Under the pieces are notes generated by a model. That model did no database searches and was not told where the DNA came from. It saw only the letters and a list, made by a program, of their open reading frames with translations. From Bugulina stolonifera (Eukaryota; Bryozoa; Gymnolaemata; Cheilostomatida; Bugulidae): a DNA stretch of 64,000 nt. Below are positions 35,995 to 48,673 of this stretch, one piece after another. Location of the stretch: contig OW285189.1 in NCBI GenBank assembly GCA_935421135.1, forward strand, positions 17,009,072 to 17,073,071, given 5' to 3'. The position numbers and the translations under genes were made by a program. Every line of letters begins with the position of its first letter. Position 1 is the first letter of the stretch.

Positions 35995-36310
35995 TTGCAG
36001 CTGCGACTGTATAGGCCACTGAGACCAGTTTGGTTCCGATGCCCTCACGGATTGAGCAGCAAAGAAAAGTCTTAGTGTTGAAGCTGTATATGAAAGTACT
36101 TTGCAAACAATTTTTTATGCTTGAACGGCCTGTCATGGCAGCAGAATGCAATTGATGAATTACACCCAAAATTAAAGTAAATCTCCTGCGTCTTAACGAC
36201 GTAGCATAGGTATAGGTGGAGTAGTGTGTGGTAAAGTAGCGATTTTACTTGTAGCTGCATGATTATTTGCATAAATGTGTTTGTAAATCTGAGAACCTGG
36301 TAAGTTATAT
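35995..36310 (+). pseudogene. Transposase-like exon (GRCDSPGH family), copy 2
   Basis: Resembles 29999-30260: TGCAGCTGCGACTGTATAGG corresponds to TATAGCTGCGACAGTATGGG, and the following intron-like sequence also aligns in patches (GGTATAGGTGGAGT, GTAAATCTGAGAA). The coding equivalent has stops. Shows a family present in at least two copies 6 kb apart. Confidence 0.45.
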
Positions 36311-39300
36311 CTCATCCACAATTAGTTCAGTTAGTTAGTTCTTGTCTTGTTATATAGGCCCATAAACAACTGTTTACCATAAAATCAAATACTTCAGACT
36401 ATCCCATCACAAAATTTTAGACTGGTGAATCAGCTTCCATCAAGTGTATAGGTAGAAATATACTCGGGTTCATACGAGGGAAAGCGAAATAGTAAAGCTG
36501 TGCTGAGCAGTGACCTTCTAATTCATGCTAATGATCTTTTATATCGTAGAAGTGAAGCTACAGCAAGTAGGGGAAATTGCTGCTTCCAAATGTCATACAA
36601 TTCTATTCTACGCTACTAATACTGGTAAAAGAAACTTTGTTTGTTAGGTATCCATAGATTACATGGTACAATCTACACATAAATGTTCTCTTTGGTAAAA
36701 TTGGAGTTGAATGTGCTTAGCACATCCACATTGTTATAATGTAGAACATTATTGATATCATATTAATAGCTTTGTTTTTACTGGTGGTATTGTTATAATG
36801 AAGAACATTATTGATATCATATTAATAGCTTTGTTTTTACTGGTATTGTACATCCTGGTTTAATTTTAGTCTGTCATTCAAACATACAGCATGTAGAATT
36901 ACAGAATAAATAACAAACATAGAACCAACTCCTCCCTAAACTGATAATGCACATCATTATAACACACATCTAAAAATAAAATTAGCCCATCTGTGGTTAA
37001 CAGTTGAGCATTTTGTGTTATCTATATATTTTTCGCAGGTGAATGAAACATCAACCTATTATCTGCTAATGATGAAAAATCTCTACGCAATCAGGCAGCA
37101 AGGTGGGTTTAAGGCTACCAAATGTATCAAGAACTTGACTATACTCACATGTAACGAAAAGAAAAGTAAATAAGATTGGCCGCTAAGGGACAAGTCATAA
37201 CCAAATGGGTTGCCTGGGTATGAAGTATGGACCGCGGTTGGCCAGAACGCAACTTTAAAAAGGTATCCAACTGGCAAGCGGCTGAGGCTAACATAACCAT
37301 ACTGCTGAAGCCATTTGTAAAAAGAGCAATCAGTTGTTGATCATTTGCTTAAAACTCAAACAAATCCAGTGGGAACAGGTCTAGTTAAAAAGCTTGCATT
37401 TCCGCAGGGGACTGCAGATTTACTGACCACAAATTGTGATTTTCCTCTTCTAAATGTAACGTGAAATATCATAAATCTTAGTTCACTGTGTACAGCCAGT
37501 ACTGTGATGATATCGCTGATGTGCTATGCATTCAAGTTATATGTTATATAATGTTATACTGTATTTCTAATGCTGAACTCCCAAATCTAGTTATTTACCA
37601 GTATCTTGCCTTTATGCTATTTTTCTTCTATTTTTCATATGACAGTAGTTATTGATTGATGAGGCTTTGTCCTGTCTTTTTGCAATTTCATTTTGGCTTG
37701 TTAGGAAATTGATGTGGGTTGCTTATGACCATTTTGGTGGTCATAAGTTCAAACAAAGCCCCACATATGCTCGGTTGACCAACATCGCTGACCACTCACT
37801 ACGTGCCAACATTTCTACACAATGGGCATCTTTGATTTATCGCTGTTCAAACACTATTTTTGGCTATAATTTATGCAGCAAAACATTTTCATGTGGGCCT
37901 GAATTATTCAGCAATTTCTGCGCTGCCAATTTTTCTATTTCATCATTTATATTTTTTGCCTGCTGGTATGCAGCCGCCTTGTATAAAAGAGGCTGAATTT
38001 TGTGTATTCAGCATTCAGTCAGCAGAGCAACACAGGCATACAGGCAAGTTTATTCGTTATACCCAATAGCATAGGCACTGCTTTATCTAACACCATGGTT
38101 TTATTCTCTGGTATTTACTTTTATTATACAGTTTATAGTTATATTACAGTAGTATTTTAATGAATAAATTCTATTAATCTTTGATATAATTCTGAGTAGT
38201 TTTGTAAATGTTTGAACGTAATATATAATCTGGGTTAAGTAATATTCAAGTTAATAGTACATTGTGTCAGTTCGGTATAGCAGTTATGGGAAAACATTTA
38301 AGTCAAACCGATGCTATGAACTCGATTGCTGGTAATTATTCAAAGTCTAAAAGTTTGTTTACACATAGAACCTTAAGGAGGTTTTGATAACCTGTTGGAC
38401 CATGGTTAAGTGCACACTCTTTCGACATCCGGGTACAACGGGCAAAATTTCCTTTACAGTACTATCCCCATAGCATTAATAATGAGACAACCTTTAAAAT
38501 TTTATTTACCAGACTTGCTGGAAGACTAGAATTGCCCACAACTGTGTCGTTTGAAGCAGTAGCCGCAGACACTCCACTCAGGGCCCCTTAGACAAGCTCT
38601 CCAAAAGTGAAAGTAAATAACCATCAGATCAATTTGAGATATTCAAGACAACTGAGTGACGGCTCACATAGGACCTGATTTATAAAGCAGAAAGCTTCTT
38701 CATCCAGTTTCCAAACATCGACATTCACAGCGTGTGTGCTCACAGAAAGCAGCACGCAGACAGACATCAATGTGCTCCAATTTTCTTGATCAATGAATAC
38801 CACTGGAAAATGTATCTAATTTAAGATTATCTGGCACAAACAGAATACCAATTTATAGAAGCTTGTACTCTTGAGTGGCCGGGAAAAAAACAGTGAAGCA
38901 GTTATCAAAGCCTTCATCCTCAGAAGCAACCAGGAGGAGATGACTGTGAGCTATTTGTAATGGTTGTCACACTGCTAGTTGGATAAAAGTGAAACAGTCA
39001 CATTTTGTTTACCTCTATGTGAAGAAACCACTAGATTGTTTTCTTCCTGATAATAAAAACACTTCTGTGGAGATTAGCAAATATGAGCTTGGTGAATCTA
39101 TAAATGTGCTTGTTAGAAAGAGTTCTGGTTTATTAAACCATACCGGGATAAAACCTGCTTTTATTATTGAGTTTTGTTTCAGGAATGCACAAATGCAAAG
39201 CTAACTAGACAAGTTTATCTGTGAGAAGAGAGATCCAGATCACTATCCAGTGAACGGTCCAAGGGTCCAGTGCCACTCCTGTAGGTGATTGGGGTTCAGA

Positions 39301-40300
39301 TGCATGCACAGATCCTGTTTGCAGATAGTGTGGGGTGCATGACCACATGCAACCGGAGTGACCCAAGAAGAAAGCTGACAGGACTCCAGGGAGTAGTAGC
39401 AAAGTGCATACAGGGATTGACCTCTGATACTAAGAGTCTTGTGGGTTCCCAGACTTCGACCTCGAGTAGCCAAGATTACAACATGAAAACCTTCTGTTTC
39501 AGGTATATGGTTTTGTGGTAGCGTAAGTGATATTTTTAAGCAAGTACCACGGGTGACTGGGGATAGTTGCAACTCTAATGAAGAGTTACAGGCTTTGGAG
39601 GCAATTAGTAAGGTAGTTAGGGGTGCTAGTAAGGATGGAAATCCTTGCGAGGAAAATGTGACACACAAGACCTCACCAACGTAACTATTTGTTTGATGAA
39701 AACCGGAAAATTGGGGCTGATGGTAAAAAGAGTCATGGACCTAACAGAATGAGATCCATGTTTCATCACTACCTTGATGAGTGGAATGATGAAGCACCTC
39801 ATCTTGTCCTATAGCAGATAATTGCTGTGCACAAAATAAGAACAAGTTTATTGTCGCTTATCTCTCCAATAAAACCAGCTTTGACATGACTTTTATGCAG
39901 TTATTTGAAATCCTCACACGCTTTTACCCCTAGTACAACCAATGCAATGTATTACTTGTACAGTTGCTATGTATGATACAATTTAAGCATTCCAAGTCTG
40001 AGTTCTTCAACTTCGGCAGCGAGTTCCTTATAATGAATTGCCATGTAATGGATGTGTCAAGCATAAAATTTGCATAATCTTGGAACAACTTTGCATAATT
40101 TTGGAACAAAAAGAGCTACAGAAAAAAATAAAAACATAATCAGAAAGCACAATCTCATCGACACAACAACTCAGTCTGATGAAAATTCAACCTAAGGTAC
40201 ATTTTTGCTTGGTGTGGCCCATGTCTACATCTAAAAGGTCCCTAAGCAATGTAAAAAAAGTCTCTAGCTGCCCAAAACAAAAGTCGTTTTTATGCGGTGA
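36310..40300. other. No gene recognised; fragmentary open frames
   Basis: Includes a 59-bp tandem duplication at 36731-36845 (TTGTTATAATG.AGAACATTATTG unit). Open frames at 37652-37996, 38989-39204 and 39243-39668 (- strand) show no motif or splice logic I can defend. Some pieces probably come from decayed transposons, since the flanks on both sides are. Confidence 0.35.
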
Positions 40301-40439
40301 AAACCAATTCATGTATCTGTCAAATAATCTGACATATTTTAGACCCCAATGAGGTAGCAAAAACCTGAGTAAAGCTGCGTGATGGCTACGACCAAGCCAA
40401 GGCGGGCGAATAGGATGGTGAGCGGAGCGGCTGCCAATA

Positions 40440-41430
40440 CTGTCCCAACATGGCACCTTTGGCACCAGATGAAGTGGCTGGATGACTTCATGCGTCAGCA
40501 GAGGTAAGTGCATTAAAAGCACTGCCTATTCTCCTGCACATGACGGTGTAGCATGCTGCAACAGTATAATTGCATATGCCTATAGCTGCGTTTACACCGG
40601 GTTAGCGCGACAAAATCGCACATCTTCAACCAATCACACACCACTTGTCCGCTCTTTATCAGTGAACGTACTACAGTGAACGTACTCAGTTTAGATATGG
40701 CGGCGAACATCCATCTGATCAAAAATTTACACGGGTTTTATATGTAACCAAGGCTTTGTGCAATTGCAACGCGTACATATGTTATTGTGCTAGCAATTGG
40801 GCGATGTATTTGTTCACACATGTACATACATTTCACTCCGAAATGTATATGCATTGTTCAGTTCAGTATCTATGTGGTTGATAAAAAATTTCTTTTTATT
40901 TTAGAACAACTACCAATGTGCCAGCGACGAATTGTCCAAATACCACAGCACAATCTGCAGAGCCCCCGACAATGCAATCGCCACCACCTCAACCACTGAC
41001 TTCCACATCATATTGTTCTACCCCATCACTGCCTAACGTCCCATCACCTACCAGCTCCACTCACACCATAGCATCTGGCCGCACGACATCTCCTGTATTA
41101 TCATTTTCACCACCACAACCATCAGCCAAGAAGCGCAAGTGCAAGACAGCCTTGAGCAGCAGTAGCTGGAACATATGGACTTCTTAAAAGCTAGGATTAC
41201 CGCAGCTAGCATCCTGGTAACATCAGAACTACTAGATGAATCAACAACGTTTGGCAACATGTTTGCCCAGCAGTACCCTTTGCTGACGCTGCCTCAAAGA
41301 GCTCTCTTCATGTAAAGAGTGCAAGCAGGATACATGGAGGCCCTTAACCTTAATGCAGCACAAACAGCAACAGCGCAGCCATCCTCTTGGCCACAGCAGA
41401 CATTTATGGAATTTTTGCATGACAAGACAT
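40440..41430 (+). pseudogene. Paralogue of the MADF/BESS-like gene, frameshifted
   Basis: 40450-40501 reads ...WLDDFMRQQR before a GTAAGT donor, like WLDDFIKLAEY near 33238. After an intron, 40905-41188 encodes a Pro/Ser/Thr-rich linker ending PSAKKRKCK. In another frame 41171-41275 reads FLKARITAASILVTSELLDE, FGNMFAQQYPLLTLPQRALF then stop, corresponding to FGNMVKEQYRRQ at 33980. The frame change near 41165 and the TAA after ALFM break it. Confidence 0.4.
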
Positions 41431-41689
41431 GACAATTCAAATTTTGGTTTTGGTAGTTCAATCAGAGAATGGTAGTATAGTGTATAAACTTTTTTCCACT
41501 GATCCTATTTGTCAATTTGACATTGTATCCACTCACTCATCCCAGGTTGAAAGTCTTTGCTTCTGTCATCTACATTTCTCTTAAGGAGATATTTTCATAT
41601 TCACTTTTTTTCAGGAGTATTTCCTTCAGTTTAGACACTGGCCTGAATTCAACCAGTTCATAAAAAGGGAAGTAAACAGCTACCTAATA

Positions 41690-42680
41690 ACTATCGCACA
41701 GTCTTCCTGACTTGAGCACATTATCTCCTCTCATTTACAGCGTTTTAAAAAATCAGACTCTTTTGCTTATGGTTAACATGGTGTTCGTCCACACAGATCC
41801 TGCGATACACAACTCGTTCATACTCTTGGACATGCTTCCTATTTGTATAATTTAGGTACAACCATAAACGTTATTATTTTGTATTTTTCTAAAGCATTTG
41901 ATACAGTAGGAAGCTAATTTTCAAATTGGAACAGATTGGAATTAAAAGAATTATTGTCAGTTGAATTTCAAAGTATTTGAGTGATCGTAGACAATATGTC
42001 ACTATAAAAGGTCAAAACTCCAGTTGTAGACCGGTAACATCCGGAGTTCCTCAGGGTTCAGCTCTAGGACCACTTCTCTTTCTAATTTTTGTCAACGATT
42101 TGCCTTCACAACTCAAGTCTCCATGTACATATAGGTTATTTTCAGATGATGTGATCATTTATAACCCTGTTAAAAATACATTAATCTTACAACAAGATTT
42201 GAACAAACCATCAAATTTTAAGACAAGTTGAATCTCACTCGTATCTGGGAGTCTATCCGCAGTCTAATTTAAAATGGGATCGCCACATCAATAGAATTGC
42301 CCACACTGCAACACCAAGATTGGCTCAACTACGCAGAATTTTAAAGTAGGCCCATGCCAATACATGTATGCCAACAAGCAGAATAGCATAACATTGGTAA
42401 GACCTTTTTTAGAGTTTGGAAGTCAGGTGTGGAACCCTCATCAAGAAAGTAAAATTAAACAAATTGAAAATGCACAAAATAAAGGTTTAAGATTTATTTA
42501 TAAAAGTAGAGGGCAAGTTAGTTTTAAACAGCTATAGGAAAAGGCTGTCTTTACAAGAACGACGAAAGGAGGCAAGATTTTCACTTTTTTTGAGTTGCCT
42601 GGCTGAAGGCATTGAGCCATCTTTGAATTATAATTTAGATGAAATACACAATACAAGATAGGCCCTCAATACATATACAC
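41690..42680 (+). mobile_element. LINE reverse transcriptase remnant 1
   Basis: 41977-42229 encodes SGVPQGSALGPLLFLIFVND and LFSDDVIIY, the palm motifs of a non-LTR reverse transcriptase with the catalytic YADD box changed to FSDD. The upstream frame has LYFSKAFDT (41880s). Further stretches to about 42680 (SYLGVYPQSNLKWD-like, EFGSQVWNPH) give the thumb region. Many stops and shifts. No 3' poly-A tail was identified. Confidence 0.7.
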
Positions 42681-42969
42681 CACACATTAGAACAAATATT
42701 TTTATTGCTCACTTTGGCCTAGCAAAGTTAACATGAAATATCAAAAACAACAATTGAGTTCTCACGGCTTTAAAAACAGAAGTGTGGTCTATGTGAGAAA
42801 ATGCATCAAAAAATTCTTCCACAACAGACAGCTAATGTAAAATGCAATTGTTTACCATAATAGTTTCCTCCTTTTGGTTCAAAGTTTTAGCAATTTAGCT
42901 ACTAGGGTGGGGTGTGCCTATTTTGATCTGAAAAAATAAAGTGTATGCTAATTAAGTGAGTGGATTGCA

Positions 42970-44990
42970 TCACTAAAACGAATGATGCCTGCGGAGACTA
43001 ATGAGACCACCTGTAAATCATGCGGAGAGACTGAGTGCCATATGAACAACAGGAGAGGAAACCAACGCAAGATCAATACCAAGTGGATATCCTGTGATTT
43101 ATGTAAGAAGTGGCATCATGGGATTTGCCAAGACTTGCAAAACCAAGATGTTACTTATTTTGACAAGAGTGATCAGCAAAAAAACGAACCATGTGGTTTT
43201 GTAGCGCTTGTTTCACCCAAATTGAGTCTGCAATAAGAGGAGAGAGTGGTGAAACCGAACCGGCACATTAGCCTCTGTTGCAGCAAGCACGGCTGCTTCT
43301 GGGAAGCTGTCCAACATTGAGAACATGATAAAGAGTATGGCCTCGGTTAGAAGTTCCCTTGAGAAAAGAATGCAAAAATAAGAGAAAAAATATGCTGAAA
43401 CTCTCAAAAATGGTGACGGCAGTATGAAGAAAACAGAAGAGATCAACAATAGTGCCAGACCTATGAATGATAAAACAACTTACTTGAAACCAACCAACAA
43501 GACGCAAGGAAAAACAACGCCATTTTCTATGGTGTAGCTGGAAACGAAAATACCACAGCCTTCGTGCGATTCAATGGATTATTGAAGGCAGAGTGTTTCC
43601 AGCATGTGAATTTTCAACTCGACAAACGTTAGTATGTTGTAGTACAGTATTAAGTATTGACGTTTCCACTGTAGCACGCTGCTAGTAATGATTAAATGAG
43701 GCATTCAACTTGCACAATATGTGAATGCTCTACAATGTATTAACGACGAGTGAGTAAGTCAGGTAACGAGTGAGTCTTGTCTAATGATCTGATGTGATTG
43801 CAATGGATATCAAATCAACCCAGTTGCGTGGAACCTACCATGATATCACGCGATGTGTGGATAGTGGTGATACTATACATGCTGTTGTGATGGACTTTGC
43901 TAAAGCTTTTGACAAGATCCCACATCAGCTATTAATGTCAAAATTGTCAAAGGTACCCAACATAAGCTGTAAAATCTTTATGTGGATTCATGACTTTCTA
44001 AGAGGCCGTAAACAAAGAGTTGTTGTATCCAGGCACAAATCACGGGAGTTACCAGTGACATCTGGTGTTCCTCAAGGGTATGTGCTGGGTCCCACTCTAT
44101 TTTTAATATAATTATATTAATGATTTACCAAGTCGCATCAACTGCCACCTTAGCTTGTTTGCCGATGACACTCTTGTCTATCAGACTGTTAACTCTCCTG
44201 TTGATAGCCTCAAATTTCAATCGAACATCGATGCCATGGAGGAATGGGCTGATAGTTGGCTGATGTCTCTTAATGTTGGCAAATGCGCAATTATGACTTT
44301 TAATCAAAAGCAAGATTCACTGTCTCCTAAATATTCCCTGGCCAACACGACACTCAGTGTTGTTAATGAATCAAGATACCTAGGGGTGATAATCCAAAGT
44401 AATCTTAAGTTCAACACTCACATACAGACCAAGATTGCCAAAGCCAAAAGGCAGCTTGGCATGATTAAGAAGGTCCTCCAGGGTGCCCCTAGGGATGCCA
44501 AACTTCTTGCTTACACAAGTTTTTGTCGACCACATCTTGAGTATGCTTTGTGTGTTTGGAATCCTGCCTTGGGCTACATGATCCATGACCTAGACATGGT
44601 GCAGAATTGTGCTGTTAGGTTTATAAGTAACCTGAAAGGTCGGGAAAGTGTCTCGGATGCAGCGAGTGAATTAAACATTGGCACTCTAGGTGATCGTCGT
44701 AAAATGAGCCGACACAACCTTCTTATGAGGGTCCTCTCAAAAGAGGACAACCATCCTGCTCTCCTAGAGTCTCATGAGGAATTGGTGGATATAGAGACCA
44801 ATGTCCAATGGCCATTACCAGAGCAACTGCCAGAGGGGAACCCCCAACCATCTATGCCAGATCGTCGGCTTACCACAATAGTTTTCTGCCAAAAACCATA
44901 AGAGAGTTAAAAGCTAAAACCCTTTAATAAATGCTAACATAGCATGAACCATAACCACTTAATAAAATCCTGTTCTTTAAACAAGAGGCG
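42970..44990 (+). mobile_element. LINE 2, PHD-type ORF and reverse transcriptase
   Basis: 42982-43236 encodes CKSCGETECHM...WISCDLCKKWHHGICQDL, a PHD-like zinc finger as in ORF1 of some CR1/L2-type LINEs. 43794-44108 gives DFAKAFDKIPHQLL, FLRGRKQRVVVSR and SGVPQGYVLGPTLFLI; after a one-step frame change near 44105, 44128-44901 continues YINDLPSRI, FADDTLVYQ, WLMSLNVGKC, SRYLGVIIQSNLKF and YASFCRPHLEYALCVW-like thumb sequence. The endonuclease is missing between 43.25 and 43.79 kb. It is the best-kept retroelement in the window, with only one frameshift in about 370 codons of reverse transcriptase. AATAAA signals at 44924 and 44960 lie near its likely 3' end. Confidence 0.75.
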
Positions 44991-44999
44991 TACCGCTTG

Positions 45000-47320
45000 C
45001 CATACCGGCTTTAGTACGTACTAGCAAAGAACAGGTAACAGGCAATGTCCGAATGTGAATGTCGAATGCGTTGTAAATGAATGTGCTCTTATTGTCCTAG
45101 CCAAATGGTTCACCCTACCATACGCACACAAAGTTTATCGTATATATTTAATGTAAATCGCTCACCTACTATCCAAAACATTTTGTGTACCCGCACAATT
45201 GCATAAGAAAGAATTGCATGTATGTAGATGGTGAGCGGTCGCGCCAATGATGATATAATAGTATTATCGTTGCTCACACGTGCAAGCTCAAGTCTGTGGT
45301 ATACGATACGCAAACACAGAGCAGTTGGGGTTAATCGTTTCTTTGTAAACAGGTCCCCGTCCTTACAATTCTTTGACTTACAGGTTTTCAACTAGACATT
45401 TCCGTTCCCCTAGGAACCTGAGACGTCTCCAAAGAGGGTTTTACTCTCTTTTACTCTCTATATTGTTATAATATATATACATTTACATTACATTTATTGG
45501 GGTTTCTGAAAGTCTACAGATAACATTAACTGTTAAAAGTAACTTGTTGATCACACATATGATATAAATATATATTATATATTATATACCGCTTACGTGT
45601 ATAGGAGAGAATAAATAAATAAATTAAATTAAATGAGAGACAGAAAAGAGAGGGGAGGCGAGCATTGGTCCATTTGATTAATTATATTTAATTATTGTAA
45701 TTAAATATAATTAATCAAATGGACCAAAAATTATTATTTTAATTATTATAACTTTTTTATTGTTTATCAGTGTTTCTGACGAGAGCCAACAATGAATGTA
45801 ATGTAAAAGACTAATAACAGGATAGACATTGGGCATTAACAGTTACAGTATTTGTTATGATAATGATGATAATCATTAGTACAATTTTTGATCAAATTCA
45901 GATTTACTATTATTATTCTAATCATAATGAATTATTTATTATATTAATATATAATAATTATTCACATTATATGATTATTATTATATTTAATTGTTAGTAT
46001 TGTTTCGAGCCAAAGAGTTCCAAGGTACATGGAGGTAGCATAGCTCAGTGTACTGAGCTCAACTGTCCAGATTGTCGTGTGGTTTGCAAGTAAGTGCAGC
46101 TTGTAATTAACGTCATCTCTCAACTCATGTCCTATGCCTGAAGCAAACTAGAAAGATAAGAATCTAGAATGAAAAAAAAAATCGCTGAAAGATAACATAT
46201 CCCTATTGAACGCTATTGGTATATTTTTCTAAAGTTAAAGTAGTCACTAATAATAGCCTATATTAATTAATTTTATATTAATATGTACACCAATTTCAAT
46301 GGCTGTACATTACATCTAGTGGTAGTAAATAATTATAATAACAATACTATTGCTTGTGCCATAATCTATAGAATCATAGGTAGGGGAATGAACTATGTAG
46401 CTTTTGTTTCATTAGCTCACAGTTCAATTCGGTGCAATGCAGATACAGATGTGGCACTGACTATTGTCTTAGTAGCCACATAGGGCTTGCTTGGCACAAA
46501 CCTGACTATCTTACTACGTTTCCAGTCTCTTCGGCCCTTGCATGTTTAATGTATAATTAATGTATGATTTTTCATTTCTTCAGACCTTTATTATAATAAT
46601 AATTATCTAAAAAATTGTCATAATTAATATAAATAAGTAATTGAATTAATAATCAGTAGCTGTTATAATAGGCTATAACATAACTATTGATTAATTATGA
46701 CACTTATCAACTTACTTCAATGCCTGCAATGCGCTAGACCGCCTAGGGGGGGGGGGGGGGGGGGCAGAAGGGGCGTGTCTCATTGTTGTATAGTGGTTAG
46801 CAGGGTGGAATACTGTGTTCCAGTAGGAAGCTTGTGCTGGCAATTTAGGGGCAAAGTGGATACCTGGATTGTACCCATTCAGATGATTTTACTAGGCGGA
46901 TGCCTGGCTGTTAGGATAATTGGTTTCATCATTATTCTTGAGATCACGTATGGTACGGGAGAGGGTACTGTTGTGGAAAGGTTTTTCCACTTGCTTGAAC
47001 AGACCGTAGAACTCCCCTCGACTTTTCTCTTGTCAGGACAGTCGATTTTGGTTGGTTTATAATTTATGTCTTACTTCAAGTAAGTTTCGAAGTGTTGAAC
47101 TGAACCCTTCTAGATGTCAGTTTCTACTCTTTTCACACATCAAACTGTAGAACTGAAGATTTCAATGCTTAAATGGTTTCAAGTTTTGAGATGCTGAACC
47201 GGAGTTTCTACAGGTTGTTTACTACAAATATCACACTTGAAAGTGTTGAACTGAAGATTTCTACAAGTCGGGAATACATGGGTTTCAAATTTTGAAAATC
47301 TGCACAGTTGTGTAACTTAC
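45000..47320. other. Gene-poor AT-rich stretch with G runs
   Basis: Apart from the palindrome at 45665, I see AT-rich sequence, an 18-base run of G at 46747-46764, and an open frame (46697-47062) that simply crosses the G run. No tRNA or gene. Confidence 0.35.
45665..45727. repeat. Perfect 30-bp palindrome (3-base loop)
   Basis: 45665-45694 and 45698-45727 are exact reverse complements around TTG. The outer arm is TTGGTCCATTTGATTAATTA. With no mismatches it can extrude as a cruciform or, if transcribed, fold as a stable hairpin. It could be a very short palindromic MITE; no clear target duplication was seen. Confidence 0.85.
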
Positions 47321-47327
47321 TTCAGAC

Positions 47328-48295
47328 ATGGACTGTCTTGTGAAACACAGCTCTGTGCTACCCTTCACAACTTTGCAAAGGCAGCAAATGCATTGTAAGT
47401 CTCTAACTTGTCACTTGATTTTAAAAGCGTTTGATATGTTAGGTGCCCACAGCTGTCTTGTAAAAAGGCTTACAAACATTCCAAACATGCAAATGAGTAT
47501 TGTCAACTGGATACACGACCGCAAAAAGTTAGCACCAACCAGTTTATTCCAGTAATATCTGGAGTACCACAGGGTTCAGTCCTTGGTCCAACCTTATTTC
47601 TAGCCTATATCAATGACTTCCCAAATACTGTGTCATGCAAAGTCAGCCACTTTGCTGATGCCACGCTGCTCTGTCAAACAGTCAGAAATTTAGCTGATGG
47701 CAGCAACATTCCAAAAAAGTACTGATGAACTGGCACATCTGATTCACTAAGTGGCAAGTGCTTTGAAGTGTCCAATGATTGCATGAAGAGCTAGCTCCTA
47801 CATACACATTAGGTAGCACTGTTCGATCATTAACTCAGGGCACAAAATATCTTGGTATAATACTATAGGCAGGTCTTAAATTTAATAAGCTTATAAACAA
47901 GGAGATAGCCAAAACCAGCAAAATCGTAAGAGGTATTAAATATACTCTTGCTGATAGGCCTATTTAGCGCTGCCCGATTATCCAATACTCCAGTAGTGTA
48001 TGGGATTCTGCAAACAAACAGCTTTGCAACTGCATTTAAATGGTCCAGAATCAAGATATTCAAGTTATCTTTAGTATAGATAGCATATTGAATGCCTGCG
48101 TTAATCTTGGGCTAGACACTCGAGCTGAAAGAGGAAAAGAACATCATTTTTCACTGCCTCTGCTAATATGTGTTCTTGCAAAAGAAAACTGTAACTCGGT
48201 ACCCTTAAATGACTATGATAACTGGCTAAACTCTAGTACACTAATGACAATGATGACTCGTTCTGCTAGCAAGGGAAAACCAAAACTATAACTAC
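47328..48295 (+). mobile_element. LINE reverse transcriptase remnant 3
   Basis: Pieces in broken frames: LKAFDMLGAHSCLVKRLTNI, IVNWIHDRKK, then ISGVPQGSVLGPTLFLAYIN, HFADATLLCQTVRN (box D changed to FADA) and a tail ending about 48291. Similar to LINE 2 in order and motifs (DFAKAFD, WIHDFLRGRK), so likely a related family. Heavily decayed. Confidence 0.65.
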
Positions 48296-48501
48296 CAACA
48301 AGAAGACATGCTGCTGCAGTTTTCTCCCTCGATCATTAATCAACCAGTGTTTAACCCAGATTGTAAAGGTATCATACACCTGATGAGTTAGTGGACCACT
48401 CACGAGTTGTTGATCATTAATCAACAAGCATGTAACATCAGATTGTAAAGGGGGGGGGGGTTATAATGTAGTATGATCGAGATTTTACATAATTGGATGT
48501 T

Positions 48502-48509
48502 CCGGAAGT
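48502..48509 (+). promoter_or_regulatory. ETS/GABP-type site upstream of CHCHD7-like gene
   Basis: CCGGAAGT, the ETS core often found in promoters of nuclear genes for mitochondrial proteins, lies about 165 bp upstream of the ATG at 48674. There is no TATA box at a suitable distance. Its use in this organism is inference. Confidence 0.3.
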
Positions 48510-48673
48510 AGTGTAATGATATCTGTGCCGGTGCACTGGTTTAAAGGGCACTTGTTCAGGTTTTTACATCATTTCCTGGCATATCACATCACATTGTAAT
48601 TATAAGTAATATCTAGAAGTCTACTAGCTCAAGTTATGCGCCTTAGTAATATTGCAGATATGTACTGGTCGTC

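Noticed and set aside
39243..39668. 141-codon open frame on the - strand
   Set aside because: No recognisable motif and overlapping frames on the other strand; in a transposon-rich region it is probably chance.
46697..47062. 121-codon open frame
   Set aside because: Spans an 18-base G run, with no homology or splice context.
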